Shown here piece by piece: positions 15,981 to 22,230 of a DNA stretch of 33,929 nucleotides. Numbering within the stretch: position 1 is the first letter of the stretch; every line of letters begins with the position of its first letter. The DNA comes from Betaproteobacteria bacterium. GTDB lineage: Bacteria; Pseudomonadota; Gammaproteobacteria; Burkholderiales; SG8-41. The stretch covers positions 1 to 33,929 of the forward strand of contig JAQGNH010000397.1 in the NCBI GenBank assembly GCA_028291945.1. The letters run 5' to 3'. Position numbers and translations under genes: made by a program. The notes under the pieces are model-generated. The model was not told the origin of the DNA. It worked only from the letters and a program-made list of their open reading frames with translations, and searched no databases.

Positions 15981-16136
15981 ATGGATCTTGACGAGACTAC
16001 CCTGCGACTGTTACTCGGGGCACTGGCGCTCGTTGCAGCAATCGGCTTGCTGCCCGCCATGTTTCGCGTGTTCCGCATACATCACTTTGAAGTCCGACAC
16101 GGTGGCCCGGACGAGAAGCCACCGCGTCATGCCTGA
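15981..16136 (+). CDS. 51-residue single-pass membrane protein, copy 2
   Basis: This is a paralogue of the protein at 11096, with identical length and 36 of 51 identical residues: MDLDETTLRLLLGALALVAA, then IGLLPAMFRVFRIHHFEVRH and a polar tail with Pro-Asp-Glu. One hydrophobic helix is followed by the conserved RVFR-x-HHFEVR segment. The best-placed Shine-Dalgarno (GGGAGC, 15965-15970) precedes a different ATG at 15974, which opens only a five-codon frame (MAHGS-stop). The real ATG follows 7 bases later, so the start region has probably been altered by a small insertion relative to copy 1. The function is unknown. The PilZ gene on the other strand converges on it. Confidence 0.7.
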   Translation: MDLDETTLRLLLGALALVAAIGLLPAMFRVFRIHHFEVRHGGPDEKPPRHA

Positions 16137-16283
16137 TGCGCTACCGCTTAGCAGCAAAGACACGGGCTCCTTTCACTCAGCGCCTCGTTGAGTCTCTCCA
16201 GCGACGACCCGACTGCGGAGCAAGGTTGCGGATCTATCCGAGGGAATGCGATGCTTGCCGAAACGAGGCGCTTGCAGACATGC

Positions 16284-16655
16284 CTAGCTGTCCTTTGTGA
16301 AATCGAGATCGTCGCCAGCCGGCTGCCGTCCGCCTTTGAGCTTCTGCGAAGGATGTTCCTGGAGAAACCTGCCCAGTAGCAAGGCAGCCTGAGGGCTGAT
16401 GTCGACGATCAGCGTCCCTATACAGGTGTCGTCTACGTGTCGCACCTCAATCTTGCAGCTCATCACCTGCTGAGGGTAAAGCTCACACGCAAGTTCAAGC
16501 ACCTCCCCGGAGGTATAGCGCTCGTTCGTGAGAATCAGGAATCCCTTGCTGCTAATGTTCTGCAGCAGACATTGCCGTATCCCGGCGTCACTGATGAGTT
16601 GCGCCCGGCGGCTCAGTGGAACGCGTTGCTCTTTTCGTCGCTCGGGTCTGTTCAT
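16284..16655 (-). CDS. PilZ-domain c-di-GMP receptor protein
   Basis: This single-domain PilZ protein has 123 residues. The c-di-GMP binding motifs are present: R-x-x-x-R in PERRKEQRVP (R7 and R11), followed by the (D/N)-x-S-x-x-G motif as NISSKG (N33, S35, G38). Beta strands of the six-stranded barrel follow (GEVLELACEL, MSCKIEVRHVDDTCIGTLIV). The C-terminal tail is polar and probably disordered. Such proteins read out cyclic di-GMP and control motility, exopolysaccharide or pili. A REC-EAL phosphodiesterase lies 0.9 kb away on the opposite strand, giving a local c-di-GMP theme. The start ATG at 16655 puts the R-x-x-x-R motif at its usual place near the N-terminus. Confidence 0.85.
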   Translation of the reverse strand: MNRPERRKEQRVPLSRRAQLISDAGIRQCLLQNISSKGFLILTNERYTSGEVLELACELYPQQVMSCKIEVRHVDDTCIGTLIVDISPQAALLLGRFLQEHPSQKLKGGRQPAGDDLDFTKDS

Positions 16656-16722
16656 CGCCGAAGATCCTCAGGCCAGTAATTTACACCCGCCCATCTGCGC
16701 CTGTAGCGTAGCACGGAGCCGC

Positions 16723-16998
16723 TTAATCGTTAGGCTGCGCCCGTGGTCGCAAGACAATGTCGCCGAAGTCTCCGACCTCCACCTCATAGTAGTGGGTCAT
16801 GAATGTGCCCGTTGTTGCATCGACTTCGCCCATGAAACCCTCCAGCTTTGCGTCGGCGACACACTCAGGCAGGGTATGGAAGGTCCTGCGGGATACTGAT
16901 ACTGTGCCGTCTCGGGCCTCGACGCGCCATTGCCAAACATGAGTGGCGACAGTCTCACCGCTCTGATTAACGCACCTGAAAAGCCACACCCGATTCAC
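16723..16998 (-). CDS. Small Trp/Cys-domain protein (W-x-W...EC-x-ADA type), copy 2
   Basis: This is a 91-residue protein. I set the start at GTG 16998 because GGAGG (17007-17011 on this strand) lies eight bases upstream. A longer in-frame reading to 17214 would run through a terminator, so it is rejected. The core is VWQWRVEARDG, then SVSRRTFHTLPECVADAKLE, followed by a C-terminal segment HYYEVEVGDFGDIVLRP. The order W-x-W, S-x-R-x-F-x-T and EC-x-ADA matches the 69-residue protein at 11310, so both belong to one small family. The N-terminal VNRVWLFRCVNQSGE may be a first beta strand. The protein is cytoplasmic, with no signal peptide. The function is unknown. Confidence 0.7.
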   Translation of the reverse strand: MNRVWLFRCVNQSGETVATHVWQWRVEARDGTVSVSRRTFHTLPECVADAKLEGFMGEVDATTGTFMTHYYEVEVGDFGDIVLRPRAQPND

Positions 16999-17134
16999 TA
17001 ACTGAGCCTCCAAAATGACGCGGTAATTTATTAGAAGTTGATCTGCTCCGTCCAGAGCGTAACAAAAGCGGTCGGTTCGGGCGGGGCGATCTGGACTAAG
17101 GCCGCGTGTGCTGACACGCAGTGGGTGTAGGGCG

Positions 17135-17161
17135 AAAAAAAACCCAGCGTTGCGCGCCGGG
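17135..17161 (-). terminator. Rho-independent terminator (minus strand), possibly an attenuator
   Basis: On the minus strand a GC-rich stem CCCGGCG/CGCTGGG with a five-base loop CGCAA (17143-17161) is followed by eight T residues (17135-17142). The only wobble in the stem is G-T, which pairs on this strand but not on the plus strand, so it acts leftward. It ends about 137 bp upstream of the GTG of the 91-residue gene, and no gene of 60 codons or more lies just upstream. It is therefore either an attenuator in that gene's leader or the end of a small RNA. Confidence 0.75.
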
Positions 17162-17596
17162 CTAACTTCATCTGGGGAGGATGTCGCTCTAACATGGCGA
17201 CACCCCACGCGCATCTTACCGATCAGCCCGATCGACAGCTATGCATTAACTGGCGCTGCGCGGTTTTCTCGCGAATCCACCGGGCCTGTCGATTTCGGAG
17301 CTCATGATCGCCGCCGCTGTTTCTCCCGCGCCGCGCCTACATCCGTTTCGATCTTTTGCCAACGCGTCGTGCGGACGCAGACTGTCATACTCTCCTGACA
17401 GACACGCTCAGTGTTTATGAGCTAGGCTTGCCCAAGCGTCCGATTTGAGCATCGCACTTCGCGCCGACCTACCGGTCGCGCACAACGGGCGTTTCACACC
17501 TCGCCGTCTCACGACACATCTCGCAAGATTTTACGGGCCGCCAACAGGCTCGATTTCGCGCCACGCAACAAATCGGCAACAGCAAGAGGACCTCCC
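17162..17596. other. 435-bp stretch with a structured region
   Basis: No gene is supported here. A hairpin TGTCGC (17182-17187) with GCGACA (17197-17202) and a nine-base loop lies about 20 bp upstream (in minus-strand sense) of the terminator. The two together look like a small RNA or leader structure. I could not find a clear promoter on the minus strand. The right end carries the leader of the REC-EAL gene. Confidence 0.4.
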
Positions 17597-18838
17597 TTGA
17601 AAATCGCGGACTTGAGTTTTTTGGTCGCTGAAGACAGTGAGTTCGAGCGAGAGCGCCTCGTCGGCATGCTGAAGGCGGCAGGAGCGACAACCGTATGGTG
17701 GGCGAGCGACGGCCAGAATGCGCTAGCCGTTCTTCTCAATGCTAAGACTTCGGTGGACGTTATCATTACCGACCTTGCAATGCCCGTCATGGATGGACTG
17801 GAATTTATGCGAAAGGCAGGCCACAGCGGCTACCGTGGCTCTGTCGTAATCGCGAGTGCGCTTGATAGTTCGCTGCTTGCGTCGGCAGAGGCAATGGCGA
17901 AAGCGTACGGCATCAATCTGCTCGGTGCGATCAACAAGCCCATCACTGCACAACTACTTGAGGCAGCACTGATTCGTCACGCCGCGCCGGAGCCCAGGCT
18001 CCATGCCCAGTCGGTAGCGGGCCGCTCATTTACACCGGATGAGATCGTTCATGGGCTGGAGCAAGACGAGTTCGAGCCTTTTTTCCAGCCCAAAGTCGAG
18101 CTTGCGTCGAGACAGGTCGTTGGGGCAGAAGCACTCGCGCGCTGGCGGCATCCGAAGCAAGGGATCATTCTTCCGGCCGCGTTCGTTAAGGTTCTGGAGG
18201 ACGCGGGGAAGATCGACGAACTGATGTGGGTGATGCTCAGAAAGGCCATCATCTTTTGTGGCACCTTGAACTCGACCGGCATCGAATCGACCGTCGCGGT
18301 AAATCTGTCGCCCAAGTCTCTCAACAACGTCGAGCTTGCGGGTCGCTTGGCCGCGATAGTCCAGAGGCATAATCTTGACCCGAGCACAGTATGCCTCGAG
18401 ATAACCGAATCGGCTGCCACTACCGATTTGGGGGCCGCACTTGAAAACCTTACCCGATTGCGCATGACCGGGTTCGGCTTGTCGATCGACGATTTTGGCA
18501 CGGGCTACTCGTCCATGGAGCAGCTCACACGCATTCCGTTTACCGAGTTGAAGATCGATCGGGCTTTTGTCGCGAACGCCGTAACGCATGAAGCTGCCCG
18601 CGCGATGCTCACATCAAGTCTTCAAATTGCGAGACAACTAAAGATAAAGGCCGTCGCTGAGGGCGTCGAAACGCAGCAAGAGTGGGATCTGCTGCAGGAG
18701 CTCGGCTGCGATCTTGCGCAAGGCTATTTCATCGCGCGGCCAATGGAGGCGAGCGTTTATGTGAGCTGGTTGCAAGAACTCGCAACGACATCGACATCAA
18801 TGTTTACGTCATCGATTATGTCTGCCAAGAAGAGGTAG
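17597..18838 (+). CDS. Response regulator with REC and EAL (c-di-GMP phosphodiesterase) domains
   Basis: This is a 413-residue two-domain regulator. Residues 1-125 are a receiver with the acidic pocket E12-D13, phospho-acceptor D59 in IITDLAMP and K114 in INKP. Residues about 150-395 are an EAL domain with the catalytic set intact: GAEALARW (EAL at 178-180), VNLSPKS (N236), CLEITES (E268), IDDFGTGYS (D298, D299), ELKIDRAFV (K319), AEGVET (E355, E358) and the Q in AQGYFIARP. It should hydrolyse c-di-GMP to pGpG when phosphorylated. The start is TTG 17597, supported by AGAGGA six bases upstream (17585-17590). No cognate kinase is adjacent. The domain order resembles Pseudomonas PvrR-type regulators. 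A terminator follows the gene. Confidence 0.93.
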   Translation: MKIADLSFLVAEDSEFERERLVGMLKAAGATTVWWASDGQNALAVLLNAKTSVDVIITDLAMPVMDGLEFMRKAGHSGYRGSVVIASALDSSLLASAEAMAKAYGINLLGAINKPITAQLLEAALIRHAAPEPRLHAQSVAGRSFTPDEIVHGLEQDEFEPFFQPKVELASRQVVGAEALARWRHPKQGIILPAAFVKVLEDAGKIDELMWVMLRKAIIFCGTLNSTGIESTVAVNLSPKSLNNVELAGRLAAIVQRHNLDPSTVCLEITESAATTDLGAALENLTRLRMTGFGLSIDDFGTGYSSMEQLTRIPFTELKIDRAFVANAVTHEAARAMLTSSLQIARQLKIKAVAEGVETQQEWDLLQELGCDLAQGYFIARPMEASVYVSWLQELATTSTSMFTSSIMSAKKR

Positions 18839-19149
18839 TAGACATCGATTATCAGCGAGCCGCCGTAGTCCAATTGAAAACCGGTCGAATGTCGGCGGAA
18901 GGTCGCACGCGGCGGTAGAACCACAGTTCGGCTCAGGTTTTGGGGCCCGCTTCGGCGGGCTTTTTCCTTTGTGGCCCCGTGCATGTTTCACATCGAGATT
19001 GCGAAGTGGGACGCAATGGCGTCGTCCGATTGAGACGGAGGCGCCTGTGCTCCACATTGGTGCAACTCCTTTTCGTATTGGCATGCGAGGAGCTTCAAAG
19101 GATCGGTTTATGCAGGCGTATGGGCAGGCAGAGTATTAAGGAGAACAAA
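18839..19149. other. 311-bp intergenic stretch containing a terminator
   Basis: Apart from the terminator at 18945-18965 and the strong AAGGAGAA ribosome binding site at the right end for the small Cys-rich gene, I see nothing I can support. Short frames in this stretch lack domains and starts. Confidence 0.5.
18945..18965 (+). terminator. Rho-independent terminator of the REC-EAL gene
   Basis: GCCCGC (18945-18950), loop TTCG, and GCGGGC (18955-18960) form a perfect 6-bp stem with a very stable UUCG-type tetraloop, followed by TTTTT and a C-interrupted T run. It lies 107 bp after the REC-EAL stop codon. Confidence 0.85.
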
Positions 19150-19356
19150 ATGGCGCCTTGCAAAAGCTGCACTTACTTCATCGAACGCTTACGACGAATG
19201 ACACCGCACGACGGGATGCATAGCGAAGGGGTCATGCGCGACCCAGAGGGCACCGCGGAGTGTTTTAAGTGCGCTAACTGCAGCACAAAATGGAGGCGAC
19301 TCTTTCCAAGTCAGCTATCCGATCGTGTCTCTGCAATGTGGCAAATGCTTTCATGA
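19150..19356 (+). CDS. Small Cys-rich (possible zinc-ribbon) protein
   Basis: This is a 68-residue protein, MAPCKSCTYFIERLRRMTPH... The start at 19150 is fixed by AAGGAGAACAAA directly upstream; a longer frame starting at 18940 would overlap the preceding terminator. Two Cys pairs, CKSC (residues 4-7) and CFKCANC, suggest a zinc-binding knuckle, with CSTKWRRLFP following as in ribbon folds. No family is recognised. It runs convergently towards the histidine kinase gene, whose end lies 6 bp away. A regulatory or adaptor role is possible; this is not established. Confidence 0.65.
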   Translation: MAPCKSCTYFIERLRRMTPHDGMHSEGVMRDPEGTAECFKCANCSTKWRRLFPSQLSDRVSAMWQMLS

Positions 19357-19362
19357 CATTGG

Positions 19363-20733
19363 CTATGATTGTCCACTCGCCGTTACGCGCTTACCTATAA
19401 GCGATATCCGACAGCCCGGAGCAGCGTCGCCTACGCTTAATTTCATTTCGTGCAACTTTGCCACGGCAGCGACCATGCTGAGGCCCAAGCCGTTGCCGGG
19501 AGTGTGTCGGCTTTTTTCAGAGCGATAAAATCGCCGGAATACAGCATCGCGCTCCTCTTCTGGGATTCCGGGACCAGTGTCACGCACGGCAAGTTCGACT
19601 TCTTCACCGACATGGCGAGTCTCTACGACGACGTGGCCATCCTTAGGGGTGAATTTGAGCGCGTTGCTCACAAGATTACAGGTTGCGTCAAAGAGGAGCT
19701 GCGCATCGCCCGAGACAAGCTCTGATGGTTTTGTCGCGTTCAGGCGCAAGGAAATCCCGTTCTCTTCGGCGAGCGGCTCGAAGAACTCCACCGCATCCTG
19801 TGCAATCCGAGTGAGATCCACCGAAGTGAAACCCTGCCGGCGAGCACCGCTTTCCACTTCAGAAATACGCAGAAGCGAGTTGAACGTGGCAAGGAGCCCT
19901 CGCGCTTCTTCGGTAGCGCTTTGGATTGCCTGGGCGTGCTCATCTGAAGTCTTTGCGCGGCGTTCTGCCCGCTCAAGGCCCGCGAGGAGGCGTGTCAAAG
20001 GTGTCCGCAGGTCATGCGCGACATCATCAGAAACGCCTTTAACTTCCCGCATGAGCCGCTCGAGCTCGTCGAGCATGTTATTTACGACCGCAGCAAGCCT
20101 GTCGATGTCGTCGTTGCTTCCACCCGCTGGCAGTCGCTCGGACAAGTGGCCGTGAACGATGCGCCGGATCGCACGAGTGACGGCGTCGATGCGTCTCCTC
20201 GAAGCATGCCCCAGCGCTGCGGCGCCGAGCAGTCCGAGTACCAGCACGAGCGCGCCCCCCGACTCCATGGCCTGCACAAGAAGCTCGTGGAATTCGCGAA
20301 GGTCGTGCATATCCCGCCCTAAAGCCAGGAATTGTCCTGATGGGAGCTCATGCACAAGCATGCGAAGCACGCGTCGCGATCCGCCGGGATTGGTCACCTC
20401 GATCTCAAACGGCCGATCAAAGAACGGCGCTTTGGGCAGCCCGTTCATATTCCCCGCGAGATGCTCGCCATTCGCGTTGAACAGGCCGCGGGGCTCACGC
20501 CGGGTCGTGTCGTTGCGCGAGCCCTCCTCTATTTCCTGGATCAAGGTGGCAGGCTCGTATTGTGAAAGAACTTTGGCTCGGCGAGCCAGCGCGGAATCGA
20601 TGAGGTTCAGTTCGTATCCATAAGTTTGAAAATAGATGTAGGCGAAAACCGCGCCCGAGGTCACGCTGAAAAGCACCAGGAACAGCAATCCGATTCGAAA
20701 GCCGGTGGTGCGGGTGATGTCGTTAAGGCGCAC
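19363..20733 (-). CDS. Membrane sensor histidine kinase
   Basis: This 456-residue inner-membrane kinase has TM1 (about residues 13-35), a periplasmic sensor loop (36-155), TM2 (about 158-176), HAMP (177-230) and a dimerisation/phosphotransfer domain with H240 in VAHDLRTPLTRLL. The ATPase domain has an N box (ATCNLVSNALKF, N353/N357), DTGPGI (385-390) and GNGLGL (413-418). All catalytic boxes are intact. The gene overlaps the upstream response regulator by 11 bp (20723-20733), so the two are translationally coupled and almost certainly partners. The periplasmic loop has no recognised sensor fold. The class (HAMP-HisKA-HATPase, OmpR partner) is typical of envelope- or metal-stress systems such as CusS or QseC. 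The neighbouring efflux operon suggests control of drug or metal export. Confidence 0.93.
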   Translation of the reverse strand: MRLNDITRTTGFRIGLLFLVLFSVTSGAVFAYIYFQTYGYELNLIDSALARRAKVLSQYEPATLIQEIEEGSRNDTTRREPRGLFNANGEHLAGNMNGLPKAPFFDRPFEIEVTNPGGSRRVLRMLVHELPSGQFLALGRDMHDLREFHELLVQAMESGGALVLVLGLLGAAALGHASRRRIDAVTRAIRRIVHGHLSERLPAGGSNDDIDRLAAVVNNMLDELERLMREVKGVSDDVAHDLRTPLTRLLAGLERAERRAKTSDEHAQAIQSATEEARGLLATFNSLLRISEVESGARRQGFTSVDLTRIAQDAVEFFEPLAEENGISLRLNATKPSELVSGDAQLLFDATCNLVSNALKFTPKDGHVVVETRHVGEEVELAVRDTGPGIPEEERDAVFRRFYRSEKSRHTPGNGLGLSMVAAVAKLHEMKLSVGDAAPGCRISLIGKRVTASGQS

Positions 20734-21406
20734 GGAGAATATAGCCTGCGCCGCGCACGGTATGGATCATTTCAGGCTCGCCGTCGGCATCGATCTTGCG
20801 CCGCAGTCGTCCAATATGGACTTCGATGACGTTCGTTCGGTCATCGTAGCGATAGTTCCACACCGCCTCGAAGAGCATGGTACGGGTAACCACTTGCCCT
20901 GCATGCTCCATGAGGTAGGCGAGAAGCGCGTATTCACGCGGCAAGAGATCGATATCCCGGTTCCCGCGGCGGACTGTGCGCTTGAGAAGATCCACTTCGA
21001 GCTCGCCAATCTGGACACGCGACTCGGGTTCTGCGCTGCGGGATCGACGGCGAGTCAACGCATCAACGCGCGCAGCAAGTTCAATCGCCTCGAAAGGCTT
21101 GCTCAAATAGTCGTCGCCTCCAGCGCGAAGTCCGCGGACACGTTCATCCAGATCCGAAAGAGCACTGAGAATGAGGACCGGTGTGTCAATGCCTGCGCCG
21201 CGCAGGGTGGCGAGCATCCCGAGCCCGTCCAGCCCGCCCGGCAGCATCCGATCGAGGACGATCACGTCGAACGCATCGCTCACCGCACGCACCAGACCCG
21301 TTCGTCCGGTGTCAACGCATTCAACCGTGCATCCATGATCCTGCAATGTCGCCGCAATTTCGGCAGCGGTGGCAGAATCGTCCTCAACGACGAGCACCTT
21401 GGTCAT
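20723..21406 (-). CDS. OmpR-family response regulator (partner of the adjacent kinase)
   Basis: This 227-residue regulator has receiver residues D9/D10, phospho-acceptor D52 (VIVLDRMLP) and K103 (YLSKPFE). The C-terminal winged helix (about 130-227) shows VQIGELEVDLLKRTVRRGNR, then LPREYALLAYLMEHAGQVVT, VWNYRYDDRTNVIEVHIGRL and the hallmark MIHTVRGAGYIL. Its 3' end overlaps the kinase start. It is divergent from a second OmpR-type regulator at 21469 with only 62 bp between the starts, so the control regions overlap and cross-regulation is likely. No obvious Shine-Dalgarno sequence precedes the ATG. It may regulate the efflux operon with or instead of the second regulator. Confidence 0.94.
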   Translation of the reverse strand: MTKVLVVEDDSATAAEIAATLQDHGCTVECVDTGRTGLVRAVSDAFDVIVLDRMLPGGLDGLGMLATLRGAGIDTPVLILSALSDLDERVRGLRAGGDDYLSKPFEAIELAARVDALTRRRSRSAEPESRVQIGELEVDLLKRTVRRGNRDIDLLPREYALLAYLMEHAGQVVTRTMLFEAVWNYRYDDRTNVIEVHIGRLRRKIDADGEPEMIHTVRGAGYILRAP

Positions 21407-21468
21407 TGTGCTATTTTGAAACAGACATCCGCAATTGTGGCTGCCCCCACCATGAACAAAAGTTTACC

Positions 21469-22146
21469 TTGAGAATTCTCGCCATCGAAGACGACGAGCG
21501 CTCCTCAACCTACCTTGTCCGGGGATTGAGGGAGAGCGGCCATATCGTTGATCCGGCCATGGACGGTACGACCGGTCTTGCGATGGCGCTCGAGGGTATC
21601 TATGACTGCCTCGTGGTCGACCGGCGCCTTCCTGGCCTGGATGGCTTGAGCCTGGTGCGCCAACTACGCCAGGCGGGCAATACAACGCCCGTGTTGATGT
21701 TGAGCGCACATGCATCCACCGACCAGCGTGTGGAGGGCCTGAAGGCGGGCTGTGACGATTACTTGCCGAAACCTTATGCGTTTGTCGAGCTGATGGCGAG
21801 AATCGAGGCGATTGCTCGTGGCCATGGTCGGACTGAGTTGGGTCGCGTTCTGAAGGTGGGCGAGCTTGTCCTTCATCTTGATGGACGCACTGCGGTCCGC
21901 AGTGGAAAAACCATTACCCTCCAGCATCGGGAATTCCTGATTCTCCAAAAGCTCATGCGCCAGGCCGATCAGGTCGTTACGCGCTCGATGCTGCTCGAGA
22001 GCGCCTGGGACTATGAGTTCGATCCACACGACAACGTGGTGGATAAGCACGTCCATCGGTTGCGCCGCAAGGTCGACCAGGGCTTCCCAACGCCCCTCAT
22101 TCATACAATCCAGGGCGCGGGCTACATGATCAGCGCCAATCGGTAG
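21469..22146 (+). CDS. OmpR-family response regulator without adjacent kinase
   Basis: This is a 225-residue regulator if it starts at TTG 21469: MRILAIEDDERSS, D51 in CLVVDRRLPG, SAHAS, K101 in LPKPYAF, and a winged helix with LQHREFLILQKLMRQADQVV, then WDYEFDPHDNVVDKHVHRLR and LIHTIQGAGYMIS. No in-frame ATG or GTG exists nearby and no Shine-Dalgarno precedes the TTG. A six-codon frame (ATG 21452, MNKSLP) stops at the TGA overlapping the TTG. Adding one A to the AAAA run in it would give MNKKFTLRILAIEDDE, so a sequencing indel or a slippery start is also possible. It reads into the efflux operon and probably activates or represses it. There is no adjacent kinase; the kinase at 19363 may serve both regulators. 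Confidence 0.88.
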   Translation: MRILAIEDDERSSTYLVRGLRESGHIVDPAMDGTTGLAMALEGIYDCLVVDRRLPGLDGLSLVRQLRQAGNTTPVLMLSAHASTDQRVEGLKAGCDDYLPKPYAFVELMARIEAIARGHGRTELGRVLKVGELVLHLDGRTAVRSGKTITLQHREFLILQKLMRQADQVVTRSMLLESAWDYEFDPHDNVVDKHVHRLRRKVDQGFPTPLIHTIQGAGYMISANR

Positions 22147-22202
22147 CTTTCGACACAAGACGCGCTTTCCTGAAATTTTTGTTAGCTGGCGGGGACGGCG
22201 GC

Positions 22203-22220
22203 TTAATGAACCTTCATTTA
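22203..22220. promoter_or_regulatory. Palindromic candidate operator of the efflux operon
   Basis: TTAATGAA (22203-22210) and TTCATTTA (22213-22220) form an inverted repeat with a 2-bp centre and one mismatch, ending 10 bp before the GTG start of the outer-membrane factor. It is in an AT-rich stretch and has the size of a dimeric regulator site. Which regulator binds, if any, is not shown. OmpR-type regulators more often use direct repeats. Confidence 0.35.
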
Positions 22221-22230
22221 TCCTGCTCGC

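Noticed and set aside
16999-17214. N-terminal extension of the 91-residue Trp/Cys-domain protein
   Set aside because: In frame, but it would be transcribed through a strong terminator, whereas GTG 16998 has a GGAGG at correct distance.
17108-17398. 96-codon plus-strand frame
   Set aside because: Runs across the minus-strand terminator and hairpin; no domain or start signal.
20705-21472. 255-codon plus-strand frame
   Set aside because: Antisense to the first response regulator, which has full receiver and winged-helix motifs.
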